64,000 nucleotides of DNA from Lysinibacillus sp. B2A1 (GTDB taxonomy: Bacteria > Bacillota > Bacilli > Bacillales_A > Planococcaceae): assembly GCA_002973635.1 (NCBI GenBank), contig CP027224.1:4350501-4414500 (forward strand), in the 5' to 3' direction. Under the pieces are notes generated by a model. It was not told where the DNA came from, ran no database searches, and worked only from the letters and a program-made list of their open reading frames with translations. Shown here piece by piece: positions 54,967-63,563 of this stretch (position 1 is its first letter; each line of letters begins with the position of its first letter). Both the position numbers and the translations under genes were made by a program.

Positions 54967-56025
54967 CTATTCTTCTTCACCTGCTAGCAATAATGTCAGC
55001 GATAAAATTTTTGAAAACTGTGCACGTGTAAGATTGCCCTTTGGATTAAATTTACCATTTGACCCATCGATTATGTGTAATTGCTGTAAAATACCGATTG
55101 CTTCCACAGCTTCCTTACGCATTTGATTCTTATCTGTGAAGGTATTATTCTTGCTCACTTTGGTTAAATCAAATTCAATTGCTTCTAGGTAGCTAGCTGT
55201 TACATAGGCCATTTCCTCACGTGTAACAGGTTTATTTGGCTCAAATTTAGTTCCATCAAAAATATCAATTAATCCATACTCCTCTAAAATCGCAATCTCC
55301 TTTGCACCCCAGAAGCCATTCAAATCACTATATGTAGCTGGACTCTCATAATCTTCATTAACATCAAATCCTGCGGCATTGAAAATCATTGATGCTAATT
55401 GTCCACGTGTTACCTGTCCATTTGGATTAAAGGTTGTAGCAGAAGTCCCTTTAATAATATCTGCTTGATAAAGTAATTGGATATAACTCTCAGCCCAATG
55501 TCCGATTGTATCTGTGAAATAGCCACCTGGTTTTAATTCAACATCTGCACGACTAAATACCATCATCATATTATTTAAGCCTTGTGTGTCCAATGCCTCC
55601 CATTTCCCAGCTGCAAACACTTCCGCTTTGAAGCTATTACCAGATTGAGTAATTCGCATTTGTATAGTGTCACCAAATAATTTTTTAAATCCTTCGATCT
55701 CTGTCTTAAATGCCTGTTCTCCTTCTGGATATAAGTTTGTTCCATCTGTATAGGATTGCATGATAGCTGCTAACGAAATCTTCACCGTAATACTATTTGG
55801 TGTTGATACTAAAGTTAGCTCATCGCCTAAACCCACCTTCGAAAGCAAAAACAGCTTGTAAACATCTTGATAGGACATGGATTGCAGTTGGTTAGTTGCG
55901 GCTACTACTTGTTTAGGATGAATAATGCTACTAACATCACTATTATCTTGCGCATGTACCAGTAAGCCAAAACCTCCTGTAAAGCATGCAATACTAAGAG
56001 CCCCAGCTAATATTGTTTTTTTCAT
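54967..56025 (-). CDS. Secreted SLH-domain surface protein
   Basis: 352 residues: a signal peptide (MKKTILAGALSIACFTGGFG, cleavage near VHAQ), an N-terminal ~140-residue domain of unknown function, then three S-layer homology repeats (FTDTIGHWAESYIQLLYQAD; YSDLNGFWGAKEIAILEEYG; FTDKNQMRKEAVEAIGIL), each ending in a FxPxxxxTRxQ-type motif (FNPNGQVTRGQL, FEPNKPVTREEM, FNPKGNLTRAQF). It should bind pyruvylated secondary cell-wall polymer. AGAGGAG precedes the ATG. Single gene. The cargo domain's role is unknown. Confidence 0.92.
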   Translation of the reverse strand: MKKTILAGALSIACFTGGFGLLVHAQDNSDVSSIIHPKQVVAATNQLQSMSYQDVYKLFLLSKVGLGDELTLVSTPNSITVKISLAAIMQSYTDGTNLYPEGEQAFKTEIEGFKKLFGDTIQMRITQSGNSFKAEVFAAGKWEALDTQGLNNMMMVFSRADVELKPGGYFTDTIGHWAESYIQLLYQADIIKGTSATTFNPNGQVTRGQLASMIFNAAGFDVNEDYESPATYSDLNGFWGAKEIAILEEYGLIDIFDGTKFEPNKPVTREEMAYVTASYLEAIEFDLTKVSKNNTFTDKNQMRKEAVEAIGILQQLHIIDGSNGKFNPKGNLTRAQFSKILSLTLLLAGEEE

Positions 56026-56300
56026 TCCACTTTCTCCTCTCCATTCATAGAGTCAGTGTACTAAAACAGTAGTTAGTAAATCTATAAAATAATGTAAATA
56101 ATTCAAAATTCTAAAATAGTCCTATATTTTAGAATGGCGTGAATGTAAAAAGATAGTTTATTATAGTAATTTTTGGCTTGTCTATATATGTAATGTATCT
56201 AGATTATAATTTCAAATATAGGATTATTTTGCTATTATAATTGTATCATTAACTGCATATTGGAATGACTACATCTATTAAATGAAAGGAAGTTTATTAC

Positions 56301-56927
56301 TTGATCAATATATTAACAGGAATATTTCTACTAAGTGGTTTAATAGCTGCGATTTTTCTGCTTCTTGCCATTTTCAATTTCATAAAGCTAGATAAAATCA
56401 AAGCTGTAAAAATGTTGAAATTTACAGGCATCTCAATTGTCATTTTTATTTTGTCTTTTATTGCAGTAGGAGAACTTGGAACTACTAGAAAAGAGAAGCA
56501 AGATGAAAAACCTGTAGCGAAGATTGAAACGTTAGGAGATGTAACTTGGCAAGATAAAGTGAAAGAGATTGCTGCAATTAACAATACACCTACCGAAAAA
56601 TTCGATACTATTGTAGCCTATGCTAAAAAATATCCTTCGACAAAGGCTGAAATTAAAGAATTTGAGAATGACATTATAGCTGAGTATAAAAACAAAAAAT
56701 ATTTAGCGGATATTAAAGATGAGACCTATTTATTAAGCAATATTTTTAAGGCATATGTTATTAATAGACACTATGGGGATGAAGAAACACCTATTAATGA
56801 TTTTGTCTATGGATTTTATCAAAATTCTAATAATGTTTTGAGAGGAATCGAATCAAACAATAGCAATACAATTAAATATAATGAACGCCAAATGGATAAA
56901 GCACTAGCAGCCATTGAAAGCCCATAA
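56301..56927 (+). CDS. Membrane protein with extracytoplasmic domain, unknown
   Basis: 208 residues: two N-terminal helices (ILTGIFLLSGLIAAIFLLLA and FTGISIVIFILSFIAVG), then a soluble helical domain of ~145 residues (WQDKVKEIAAINNTPTEKFD, ADIKDETYLLSNIFKAYVIN). The start is TTG 56301 with AAAGGAAG at 8 nt. It has its own terminator. I do not recognise the family. Confidence 0.75.
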   Translation: MINILTGIFLLSGLIAAIFLLLAIFNFIKLDKIKAVKMLKFTGISIVIFILSFIAVGELGTTRKEKQDEKPVAKIETLGDVTWQDKVKEIAAINNTPTEKFDTIVAYAKKYPSTKAEIKEFENDIIAEYKNKKYLADIKDETYLLSNIFKAYVINRHYGDEETPINDFVYGFYQNSNNVLRGIESNNSNTIKYNERQMDKALAAIESP

Positions 56928-56957
56928 AATGTCACTTTTTTTGTGACATTTTTTTAT
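56926..56957 (+). terminator. Intrinsic terminator
   Basis: AAAATGTCAC/GTGACATTTT with T7 loop and T-run, overlapping the stop of the membrane protein gene. Confidence 0.88.
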
Positions 56958-57139
56958 GTTGAAAACACATACTTGAAAAAGAGATTTTCAAGTTAAAAGG
57001 CAAATTCTTTATATCATTATAATAACTGAGTCTTTCATTTGATTTTTTCATATCGGAAGAAGTAGTATGGAGTTGTAACAAGAGAAGCAGTACATATCCA
57101 CACTATTATATTAATGTAATAATATCAGAGGAGGAATTC

Positions 57140-58042
57140 ATGATGAATTATCAAAATATTACAGTTGCAGGTAGCGGAGTTTTAGGTAGTCAGATTGCCT
57201 ATCAAACAGCTTTCAAAGGGTTTAATGTAACGGTTTACGATATTAATGATGAAGCTTTGAAAAATGCACAAGATCGTATCACAAAATTAAAACCATTTTA
57301 TCAGCAAGATTTAGGAGCCTCCCAGGAAGAAGTAGATGCGGCATACGCTCGCCTAACATTTAAAAGTGATCTTGCGGAAGCTGTTGCAAATGCTGATCTT
57401 GTCATCGAAGCAATCCCTGAAGTGGTCAAAATTAAAATTGATTTTTACACTACTCTTGGCAAAGTAGCCCCTGCGAAAACTATTTTCGCTACAAACTCTT
57501 CTACATTATTGCCAAGCCAATTTGCTGAAGCAACTGGCCGCCCAGAAAAGTTTTTAGCACTTCATTTCGCAAACACAATCTGGAAAAATAACACGGCTGA
57601 AGTTATGAAACACCCAGGTACAGATATGAAGATATTCGATGAAGTCGTAGAGTTTGCGCGTGCAATCGGTATGGTGCCACTACCATTATATAAAGAGCAG
57701 CCAGGCTATATTTTAAATTCATTACTCGTACCATTTTTAGATGCAGCTGAATCGCTGTTAGTCAAAGAGGTAGCAGACCCAGAAACAATCGATAAAACGT
57801 GGATGATTGGTACAGGTGCTCCACTTGGACCATTTGCTATCCTAGACATTGTTGGTATTAACACTGCTTATAACATTGTGGAAGCAAAAGCAGCAGCGTC
57901 AGGCGATGAAAACATGAAAAAACTCGCGAACCTGTTAAAAACAGAGTATATCGACAAAGGCAAACTCGGCCGCTCAACAGGAGAAGGCTTCTATAACTAT
58001 CCAAACCCAAGCTTCGCAAAACCTGATTTCTTAAAAGGCTAA
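57140..58042 (+). CDS. 3-hydroxyacyl-CoA dehydrogenase
   Basis: 300 residues: a Rossmann domain with ITVAGSGVLGSQIAYQTAF and VTVYDIN, ATNSSTLLPSQ, ALHFANTIWKNNTAEV, then the C-terminal dimer domain with GYILNSLLVPFLDAA and GAPLGPFAILDIVGI. It oxidises a 3-hydroxyacyl-CoA with NAD, for example 3-hydroxybutyryl-CoA. GGAGG precedes two adjacent ATGs and the first is used. It is separate from the fad operon and has no FadR site, so it may act in short-chain or storage metabolism. Confidence 0.9.
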   Translation: MMNYQNITVAGSGVLGSQIAYQTAFKGFNVTVYDINDEALKNAQDRITKLKPFYQQDLGASQEEVDAAYARLTFKSDLAEAVANADLVIEAIPEVVKIKIDFYTTLGKVAPAKTIFATNSSTLLPSQFAEATGRPEKFLALHFANTIWKNNTAEVMKHPGTDMKIFDEVVEFARAIGMVPLPLYKEQPGYILNSLLVPFLDAAESLLVKEVADPETIDKTWMIGTGAPLGPFAILDIVGINTAYNIVEAKAAASGDENMKKLANLLKTEYIDKGKLGRSTGEGFYNYPNPSFAKPDFLKG

Positions 58043-58047
58043 TTGTC

Positions 58048-58088
58048 AAACGATGCACATAGCTAGTAACGCTGTGCATCGTTTTTTT
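58048..58088 (+). terminator. Intrinsic terminator
   Basis: AAACGATGCACA/TGTGCATCGTTT stem then TTTT, just after the dehydrogenase stop. Confidence 0.92.
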
Positions 58089-58187
58089 ATTGGATAGAGT
58101 TGCTCAAAATGACTTCGATTTAAAAATGATTTGAGCCTGCAAATAAATGATTGGCTCTGAGGCAAACTAATTGGATTTCACCTTAAA

Positions 58188-58687
58188 TTGATCAAGTTTG
58201 CTACTTTTTTGATCCCCTTGTAGCTTTAATTGATCAGGTCTGTCTCTTTTTTGATGACCTTGCACACAAATTGCTCAAGTTAGATAATAAATTGATCAGC
58301 TTGCATCACAAACTGCTCTGGTCAGCCCATTAATTGATCACCTTATATAACAAACTGCTCAGGTCGACTCATTAATTGATCGCCTTCCAATCCAAACCGC
58401 TCGGGTTACCCATTAAATTGATCGCCTTCCAACCCAATCCGCTCAGGTCGACTCATTAATTGATCGCCTTCCAACCCAAACCGCTCGGGTTACCCATTAA
58501 ATTGATCGCCTTCCAACCCAATCCGCTCGGGTTACACTTTAAATTGATCGGCTTCCATCCCAAACCGCTCGGGTTACCCATTAAATTGATCGCCTTCCAA
58601 CCCAAACTGCTCGGGTTACACATTAAATTGATCGGCTTTTACCACATACTGATCTGCTATAGTTTTTTGATCATTTCCTATCAATGG
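58188..58687 (+). repeat. Large 21-nt-period repeat array, about 24 units
   Basis: Heads lie at 58188, 58209, 58230 and 58251, then at 58271 and every 21 nt without error to 58649, and once more near 58667. Two head types alternate strictly from 58271: TTGATC and [C/T][C/T]GCTC (the last unit, CTGATC, ends the pattern), giving a 42-nt higher-order unit. Heads continue as AGGT or CGCCT or GGGTT; tails are variable but end in A-rich triplets. Older, degenerate units extend left to about 58100. No gene overlaps it. Confidence 0.93.
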
Positions 58688-58775
58688 GGCAACGTTTCCC
58701 TAATTTTCTATAACAGATTCTGTTTATACGCATAATATAAACCAATACCAAGAATTACCGATTGGAGGGATTATA

Positions 58776-58991
58776 ATGAGCAATAATATCATTGCATCGA
58801 CCAATATTGTGCTGGCCATCCTGCTTCTTTTAGGCATCACATATTATTATTTTTACAACCAATCACCCATTCAGATTGAACGCTTAGGTAATGTAGGATT
58901 TTGCCTGGCTTTCCCATTGTCCATAATTAATATACTGGCGAGTTTTAAACTGCTGAAAAATAAGGCACGTAACACTCGAGACTCCTTATAG
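58776..58991 (+). CDS. Small membrane protein, 71 aa
   Basis: Two hydrophobic helices (STNIVLAILLLLGITYYYFY and VGFCLAFPLSIINILASF) with a short basic tail. GGAGG stands before ATG 58776, and a terminator follows. Family and role not recognised. Confidence 0.7.
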   Translation: MSNNIIASTNIVLAILLLLGITYYYFYNQSPIQIERLGNVGFCLAFPLSIINILASFKLLKNKARNTRDSL

Positions 58992-58997
58992 CCTGTA

Positions 58998-59028
58998 AAA
59001 CTCCAAATTGCAGTGAAATTTGGAGTTT
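58998..59028. terminator. Convergent terminator
   Basis: AAACTCCAAATT/AATTTGGAGTTT 12-bp stem between the small membrane protein gene and the convergent GNAT gene. Confidence 0.75.
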
Positions 59029-59033
59029 GCAAG

Positions 59034-59531
59034 TTAAAGGAATAAAACCATATAATCCTCATCAACATACAGCTGATCTATTTTTAATGCCCTTTTTTCT
59101 GTTCCAAAAACCTCAAATCCCAAAGAAGCATACAACCTTTTTGCTGAGGTATTTGTAGACACAACCGTTAAATTAATCTGCTCAATTCCCTCTAATTCCT
59201 TTGCCTTATTAATGATTTCGACCATTAAATACCTACCAATACCATACCCACGCTTTTTTGGAGAAACGTAAACAGCAAAGACACTTGCCTTATGCCTTAA
59301 CTTCTGCTTCCTTTCTAGTACTAGGGTTGCAACACCCACTAATTCTTCGTTGTAGAATGTTCCAAACGTGTAAGAATCCTGTGATTCTAATCTCTTTGCA
59401 AATTGCTCAAGGGTAAAATCTTTTTCCTCTTCAAAGCTAGAACCAAATGCCTCTGGATTATTCTTTAGTCCTTCTAATCTGATCCCCCGGTACATGTCAG
59501 CCTCTGCTGCACTTAATATTCTAATATTCAT
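59034..59531 (-). CDS. GNAT family N-acetyltransferase
   Basis: 165 residues: MNIRILSAAEADMYRGIRLE, ELVGVATLVLERKQ, the acetyl-CoA loop VYVSPKKRGYGIGRYLMVEI, INLTVVSTNTSAKRLYASLG and FEVFGTEKRALKI, a full GNAT fold of the RimI-like branch. TTGGAGG precedes the ATG. The substrate is unknown. Confidence 0.88.
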   Translation of the reverse strand: MNIRILSAAEADMYRGIRLEGLKNNPEAFGSSFEEEKDFTLEQFAKRLESQDSYTFGTFYNEELVGVATLVLERKQKLRHKASVFAVYVSPKKRGYGIGRYLMVEIINKAKELEGIEQINLTVVSTNTSAKRLYASLGFEVFGTEKRALKIDQLYVDEDYMVLFL

Positions 59532-59618
59532 GCTTTTTCCTCCAAAAATCTATTTTATATGTACATCCATAACCCATTCCCCTAAAATGGAAATAACAGC
59601 AAAAAAGGAGAACTTACA

Positions 59619-60179
59619 ATGAAATCTAACTGCATGATGCAGCATTTTCACACCCTACAAGAGCAAAGATCTCACTACATCCCTTCCATTCATTCACTCT
59701 CACAGAAAGAGCTATGGTATCGCGGCGAGGAGGGAAAATGGTCTATTGGTGAACACTTTTACCATCTTTATTTAATTCTCAGAATGCTTAAAACAGCAAC
59801 TACATGTTCCCTTTTCCTCACTCCTTACGCAAAAATTCGAAGAAATAAGCCTTTCGCCACAGAAATACATGATATTTATGAAGAATATAAACTTAAAAAA
59901 GGGAAAGGTATGAAGGCTCCAGGAATATTAGTGCCACCTAAGAAAATACGATTTGCCTTAAACAGTAAGGATATTGAACAATACCTAGTAAACGACACAA
60001 TGGCTATGAAAAAATTGGTAGAAGATATTGAAGAGGATGTCGCAGGGCATATCATTTTTCCAGATCCTATTGCTCATTATCCAAACCTTATTCAAGCTAT
60101 TCAATTACTTGCTATACATGAAAGGCATCATTTTGAGATTACAGAAAGATTGATAGGAGCTAATAAACTATTAACATAG
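59619..60179 (+). CDS. DinB-family (YfiT-like) protein
   Basis: 186 residues. The metal-binding His pattern of DinB four-helix bundles is visible in KWSIGEHFYHLYLI and LLAIHERHHFEITERLIG. Such proteins are small, metal-dependent, often thiol-transferase-related enzymes with unknown substrates. AAAGGAG precedes the ATG. Single gene with a terminator shared with pdxK. Confidence 0.82.
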   Translation: MKSNCMMQHFHTLQEQRSHYIPSIHSLSQKELWYRGEEGKWSIGEHFYHLYLILRMLKTATTCSLFLTPYAKIRRNKPFATEIHDIYEEYKLKKGKGMKAPGILVPPKKIRFALNSKDIEQYLVNDTMAMKKLVEDIEEDVAGHIIFPDPIAHYPNLIQAIQLLAIHERHHFEITERLIGANKLLT

Positions 60180-60197
60180 GCATTCTATGTTTCAAAG

Positions 60198-60236
60198 TGA
60201 CCTAAAAAATCAATACAAAGGCAACTTTTTAGGTCA
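60198..60236. terminator. Bidirectional terminator
   Basis: TGACCTAAAAA/TTTTTAGGTCA 11-bp stem between the convergent DinB-like and pyridoxal kinase genes. Confidence 0.8.
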
Positions 60237-60253
60237 TCTCATATGTAAAATCT

Positions 60254-61105
60254 TTAAAGCAGCATTCTTAAAAATTTTTCAAAATGTACGCCTGCCTCGC
60301 GTGGAACTTGTTCCTTCGCTGTGGCTTCAATTGCAGCAGCTAAAAACGTCTCCGCAAGCTTCATCGACTCCACTAAATCTTGTCCTCGCATCATGCCGCC
60401 CATAATCACAGATGCAAACAAATCACCTGTGCCTGAATAACTTTCACCATTATAATCGCGGATACTAAAAAAAGAACGCTCTGCATCCACATACATATTG
60501 CCCACATAACGCTTGCCTTTATCTACTGGTGGCGGATTCAAACCCGTAATAATAACGTTCGCCCCAGTCACCTGCTGAAGCTGTTGACCTGCCTCCTCAA
60601 GTGCCTGAATATAATCTAAATTATTGTCATAACTCTGAAGCTTCTCATACGCCAAACCAGTAAGCAAGCAGCATTCTGTAACATTTGGCGTAATAATGTC
60701 CGCACACTTTACTAACTCTTTCATACGATTAAGTAGCTCGCCAGTAAACATTTTATAGACCTCGCCATGATCACCCATCACCGGATCTACAAGCAACGTC
60801 GTTTCATTTGAATGAAACACACTTAAAAAACGAAAGATATTATCAATTTGCTCCTTACCTGTGACAAAGCCTGTGTGAATACCATCAAAGGTTGCATCAA
60901 GTTTGCTCCATTCATCCACAAAGTAGTCCATCCTTGACGTTAAATCCTCACAATAGAAGCTCGAATACCCTGTTTGTGCGGTTAAAATCGCAGTCGGCAA
61001 AGGCACTGCCTGAACACCCATTACAGATAACACAGGCATCGCAGCCGTTAACGAGCACTTTCCAAAGGATGACATATCCTGAATTACAGCAACTTTTTTC
61101 ATCAT
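60254..61105 (-). CDS. pdxK: Pyridoxal/pyridoxamine kinase
   Basis: A 283-residue PfkB/ribokinase-fold vitamin B6 kinase that phosphorylates pyridoxal or pyridoxamine with ATP. Landmarks are VAVIQDMSSFGKCSLTAAMP, LPTAILTAQTGYSSF, LLVDPVMGDHGEVY, DIITPNVTECCLLTG and the catalytic Asp in SYSGTGDLFASVIMGG. ATG 61105 follows AGGTGG. It is divergent from an ECF S-component that may supply its substrate. Confidence 0.9.
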   Translation of the reverse strand: MMKKVAVIQDMSSFGKCSLTAAMPVLSVMGVQAVPLPTAILTAQTGYSSFYCEDLTSRMDYFVDEWSKLDATFDGIHTGFVTGKEQIDNIFRFLSVFHSNETTLLVDPVMGDHGEVYKMFTGELLNRMKELVKCADIITPNVTECCLLTGLAYEKLQSYDNNLDYIQALEEAGQQLQQVTGANVIITGLNPPPVDKGKRYVGNMYVDAERSFFSIRDYNGESYSGTGDLFASVIMGGMMRGQDLVESMKLAETFLAAAIEATAKEQVPREAGVHFEKFLRMLL

Positions 61106-61280
61106 ACATTCCACCTAACTAATCATGCTTATACTCTCCCCATCGTATCACAATTAGAAAGCAGCGAAAATAATCTCAATCTGACCCCTAACTTTTTTAT
61201 AAAATTGGCACTTCCACAACAGTCAGTCCTTTGCTAAAGTAAAAATCATCAAAATATTCATCATAGTGAGGAAGATACAG

Positions 61281-61832
61281 ATGCAAAATATACAAAGGCA
61301 ATCCTATACAAAATCTCGCACGAAAACATTTGATTTAGTGATTACAGCCATTTTAGCAGCACTTGTTTTCGTAACAACAATGTTTATCAATCTTAAGTTG
61401 CCGTTTGGTCAAGGTGGGCTTATTCACTTAGGCACATCCATGCTTTTCATCAGTGCAATTTTATTCGGTCCAAAAAAAGGCGCACTTGCTGGAGCAATTG
61501 GAATGGGCTTATTCGATATTGTAGGGGGCTGGTTAATTTGGGCACCAACTACTATTATTTCGCGTGCATTACAGGGCTTTATCGTAGGTAAAATTGCTTG
61601 GTCTAAAGGGAATAAAGGTGACAATATTGGACTGAACATTTTAGGAGCAGTCGTATCAATGCCCGTGATGATCGCTGTTTACTATATTGGGCAAGCCATT
61701 ATGTTCAATAGCTGGATTGCACCGTTGGCATCCATTCCCGGGGATATAATTCAAAACATTGTCGGCTTAATCATCGCGATTCCTGTATGTGTCGTACTGA
61801 AAAAAACACCATACTTTAAAAGAAATTTTTAA
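61281..61832 (+). CDS. ECF transporter S component, probable vitamin B6 type
   Basis: 183 residues with about six membrane helices (LVITAILAALVFVTTMFINL, GGLIHLGTSMLFISAILFGP, GALAGAIGMGLFDIVGGW, MPVMIAVYYIGQAIMF, DIIQNIVGLIIAIPVCVVL). This pattern and the K.LPFGQGGLIHLG region fit the S subunits of energy-coupling-factor importers, which need the shared EcfAA'T module encoded elsewhere. ATG 61281 follows GAGGAAG. Pyridoxine as substrate is inferred only from the divergent pdxK. Confidence 0.85.
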   Translation: MQNIQRQSYTKSRTKTFDLVITAILAALVFVTTMFINLKLPFGQGGLIHLGTSMLFISAILFGPKKGALAGAIGMGLFDIVGGWLIWAPTTIISRALQGFIVGKIAWSKGNKGDNIGLNILGAVVSMPVMIAVYYIGQAIMFNSWIAPLASIPGDIIQNIVGLIIAIPVCVVLKKTPYFKRNF

Positions 61833-61837
61833 TGGAA

Positions 61838-61884
61838 ACACGCCATCCTGCTGTTTTTCTCACAGCATTGATGGCGTTTTTTTA
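61838..61884 (+). terminator. Intrinsic terminator
   Basis: Nested stem CGCCATC..CTGTTT / ACAG..GATGGCG with TTTTTTT after the ECF S-component gene. Confidence 0.88.
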
Positions 61885-61959
61885 TAAAACAGGGCGAAAT
61901 TCAAAATAAAGTGAAATTCAACTCTGCCTTTTTCATACTATATGGTGGAGGTGGTAATA

Positions 61960-62400
61960 ATGCCAAGAGTAAAATACCGCGATGCAGACGTTGCCTTAAT
62001 GGCTAGGATGATGAGGGCCGAGGCTGAAGGTGAAGGACAGCAAGGCATGTTATACGTGGGCAATGTCATTGTAAATCGAGCTGTTGCATCTTGTTTAGAC
62101 TTCAACGATGTCAGAACCATCGAACAAGTCATTTACCAGGTACAAGGAGGAAACTATTCGTTTGAAGCCGTACAAAAGGGCAATATGTTTTACCAAAGAG
62201 CGAGAGAAACGGAAAAAAGATTAGCGAAACAGAACTTAGACTACTGGCGACAACATCCAGCAAAATATGCACTTTGGTACTTCAATCCATATGCCCCATG
62301 TCCCCCAACTTGGTACGGCCAACCGTTTACTGGACAATTTAAGAACCATTGTTTCTATGAACCAGCACCAGATACTTGTGAAAGTGTTTATATGGGGTAG
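61960..62400 (+). CDS. cwlJ: CwlJ, spore cortex-lytic hydrolase
   Basis: 146 residues of the hydrolase-2 (SleB/CwlJ) family. ADVALMARMMRAEAEGEGQQ carries the catalytic Glu; GNVIVNRAVASC, FYQRARETEKR, KYALWYFNPYAPCPPTWYGQ and KNHCFYEPAPDTCESVY match CwlJ and set it apart from SleB (no N-terminal binding domain or signal peptide). CwlJ is a coat-associated enzyme that degrades cortex muramic-lactam peptidoglycan in germination. ATG 61960 follows GGAGGTGG. gerQ, often its neighbour, is not present here. Confidence 0.93.
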   Translation: MPRVKYRDADVALMARMMRAEAEGEGQQGMLYVGNVIVNRAVASCLDFNDVRTIEQVIYQVQGGNYSFEAVQKGNMFYQRARETEKRLAKQNLDYWRQHPAKYALWYFNPYAPCPPTWYGQPFTGQFKNHCFYEPAPDTCESVYMG

Positions 62401-62435
62401 GGCCTTATTTTGATTTAAAGTGCCAAATTTTTAGT

Positions 62436-62469
62436 GGGAACTACCTGAATAATTGGTGTTCCCTTTTTC
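62436..62469 (+). terminator. Terminator of cwlJ
   Basis: GGGAAC.ACC / GGT.GTTCCC stem followed by TTTTTC. Confidence 0.8.
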
Positions 62470-62670
62470 TTATCTTAAAATTATTTCATTGTTTTTAAAT
62501 TTCCTTTCGGAACAAGTGGTATTTTATTCTTCTGCATGAGAAAACACTTTCATTTTGATATGCTCTCCATTAGGTAGACAGATGAAAAATACAATTTATA
62601 TAATGGGGAGTATATCACCGAGAAGATGTACTATTTTTTATTTTTCATGCTTACAACGACCATTTTAAAA

Positions 62671-62706
62671 ACCACACATTTCTTACTAATGTCAGAAATG
62701 TGTGGT
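62671..62706. repeat. Hairpin repeat, left copy
   Basis: 13-bp stem ACCACACATTTCT/AGAAATGTGTGGT around TACTAATGTC. The whole 36 bp recurs identically at 63517-63552. Confidence 0.92.
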
Positions 62707-62783
62707 CATGTTGTTGAAATACTATTATGTCAATGAAATCAAGGTGACAAATTAAAAAGTATAGCCCTTTTTCAAAACGAGAG

Positions 62784-62976
62784 GTTGATTTCCGTTCCGA
62801 CTGAGTGCTTTCCTGGGGGCGTCCGATGAGCCGCTTGGGGCAACAGGAGGTTGGTCACGAAGGCATTATCACAGGACGTGATGCTTTTAGCCTTCGTTCC
62901 CCTAATATGCTCGCTCCAGGGTCTCATCTGTGACGCTGAATCCCCGAGGAGTCACTCAGTCTACACTCCAATCAAC
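62784..62976 (+). repeat. ~193-bp structured repeat element, left copy
   Basis: It begins GTTGATTTCCGTTCC and ends ACACTCCAATCAAC. The middle (62850-62900) is a palindromic module with arms CGAAGGC/GCCTTCG and inner ATCAC/GTGAT. It is GC-richer than its surroundings and has no open frame. The ends are inverse to those of the copy at 63271-63453, and terminal sequences of this kind occur as dispersed non-coding elements in Bacillaceae, to my knowledge. Confidence 0.85.
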
Positions 62977-63270
62977 ATCGCTCATAGTATTTTCATGGCA
63001 TTTCACATAAATGTATAGTGATGAATTGAAGTCTTAACCATTACTATTTTGCACAAAGAAATGGAGCTTTGATAACATTTTTCTATGCGAAAGCAGAGCG
63101 ACAGCAATAAGTGGCTTTATGTAAAGTTACAAAGTAGTTTTATGCATAAAATGTAGGTTAACAGCTGTAGAATTGTACCAATATTTTATCCATTTAATGA
63201 TGGTGAGTAACATGCTTATACTTTACTTTTCTTTTGAGGAAGAAAATATTTAAAGTTCTACACTATTGCT
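62977..63270. other. Unique core of the nested inverted structure
   Basis: About 294 AT-rich bp between the two inverted elements. No open reading frame of note, no promoter or known RNA seen. Confidence 0.6.
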
Positions 63271-63453
63271 GATTGGAGTGTAAGGCTACTCGACTCCCGT
63301 GGGATAGCGAGACAGACGAGAAACTGAGGCCAACACGATGTTGGTCACGAAGGCATTGTCACAGGACGTGACGCACTTAGCCTTCGTTCCTCCAGCGTAG
63401 GAAGCGGCTCGTCGCTCGCCCACTGGAAAGCGAGTAGCCTGGAACGGAAATCA
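63271..63453 (-). repeat. ~183-bp structured repeat element, right copy
   Basis: It begins GATTGGAGTGTAAGGCTACT and ends GGAACGGAAATCAC, the inverse of the copy at 62784-62976 at its ends. Its middle module (63340-63390) lies in the same direction as in the left copy. Confidence 0.85.
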
Positions 63454-63516
63454 CCTTCATTTGACTTAGTAGTGTTCACAAAGAATCCCTTGACCATTTA
63501 GTTTTTCAACACTATG

Positions 63517-63552
63517 ACCACACATTTCTTACTAATGTCAGAAATGTGTGGT
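63517..63552. repeat. Hairpin repeat, right copy
   Basis: Identical to 62671-62706. It lies just after the stop of the gene at 63564 and might also act as its 3' end structure, although no T-run follows. Confidence 0.92.
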
Positions 63553-63563
63553 GTGGTTATTCA

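Noticed and set aside
58188..58687. CRISPR array
   Set aside because: The conserved part is about 10 nt and imperfect, the total unit is only 21 nt, variable tails are not unique spacers, and no cas gene is present.
58460..58735. 91-codon plus-strand frame with repeated LIAFQPKPLGLPIK-like units
   Set aside because: It is the 42-nt repeat read in one frame; there is no ribosome site, the frame begins inside the array, and the unit length (a multiple of three) keeps frames open by itself.
62671..63552. Insertion sequence with transposase
   Set aside because: Despite the inverted repeats there is no open reading frame for a transposase within the structure.
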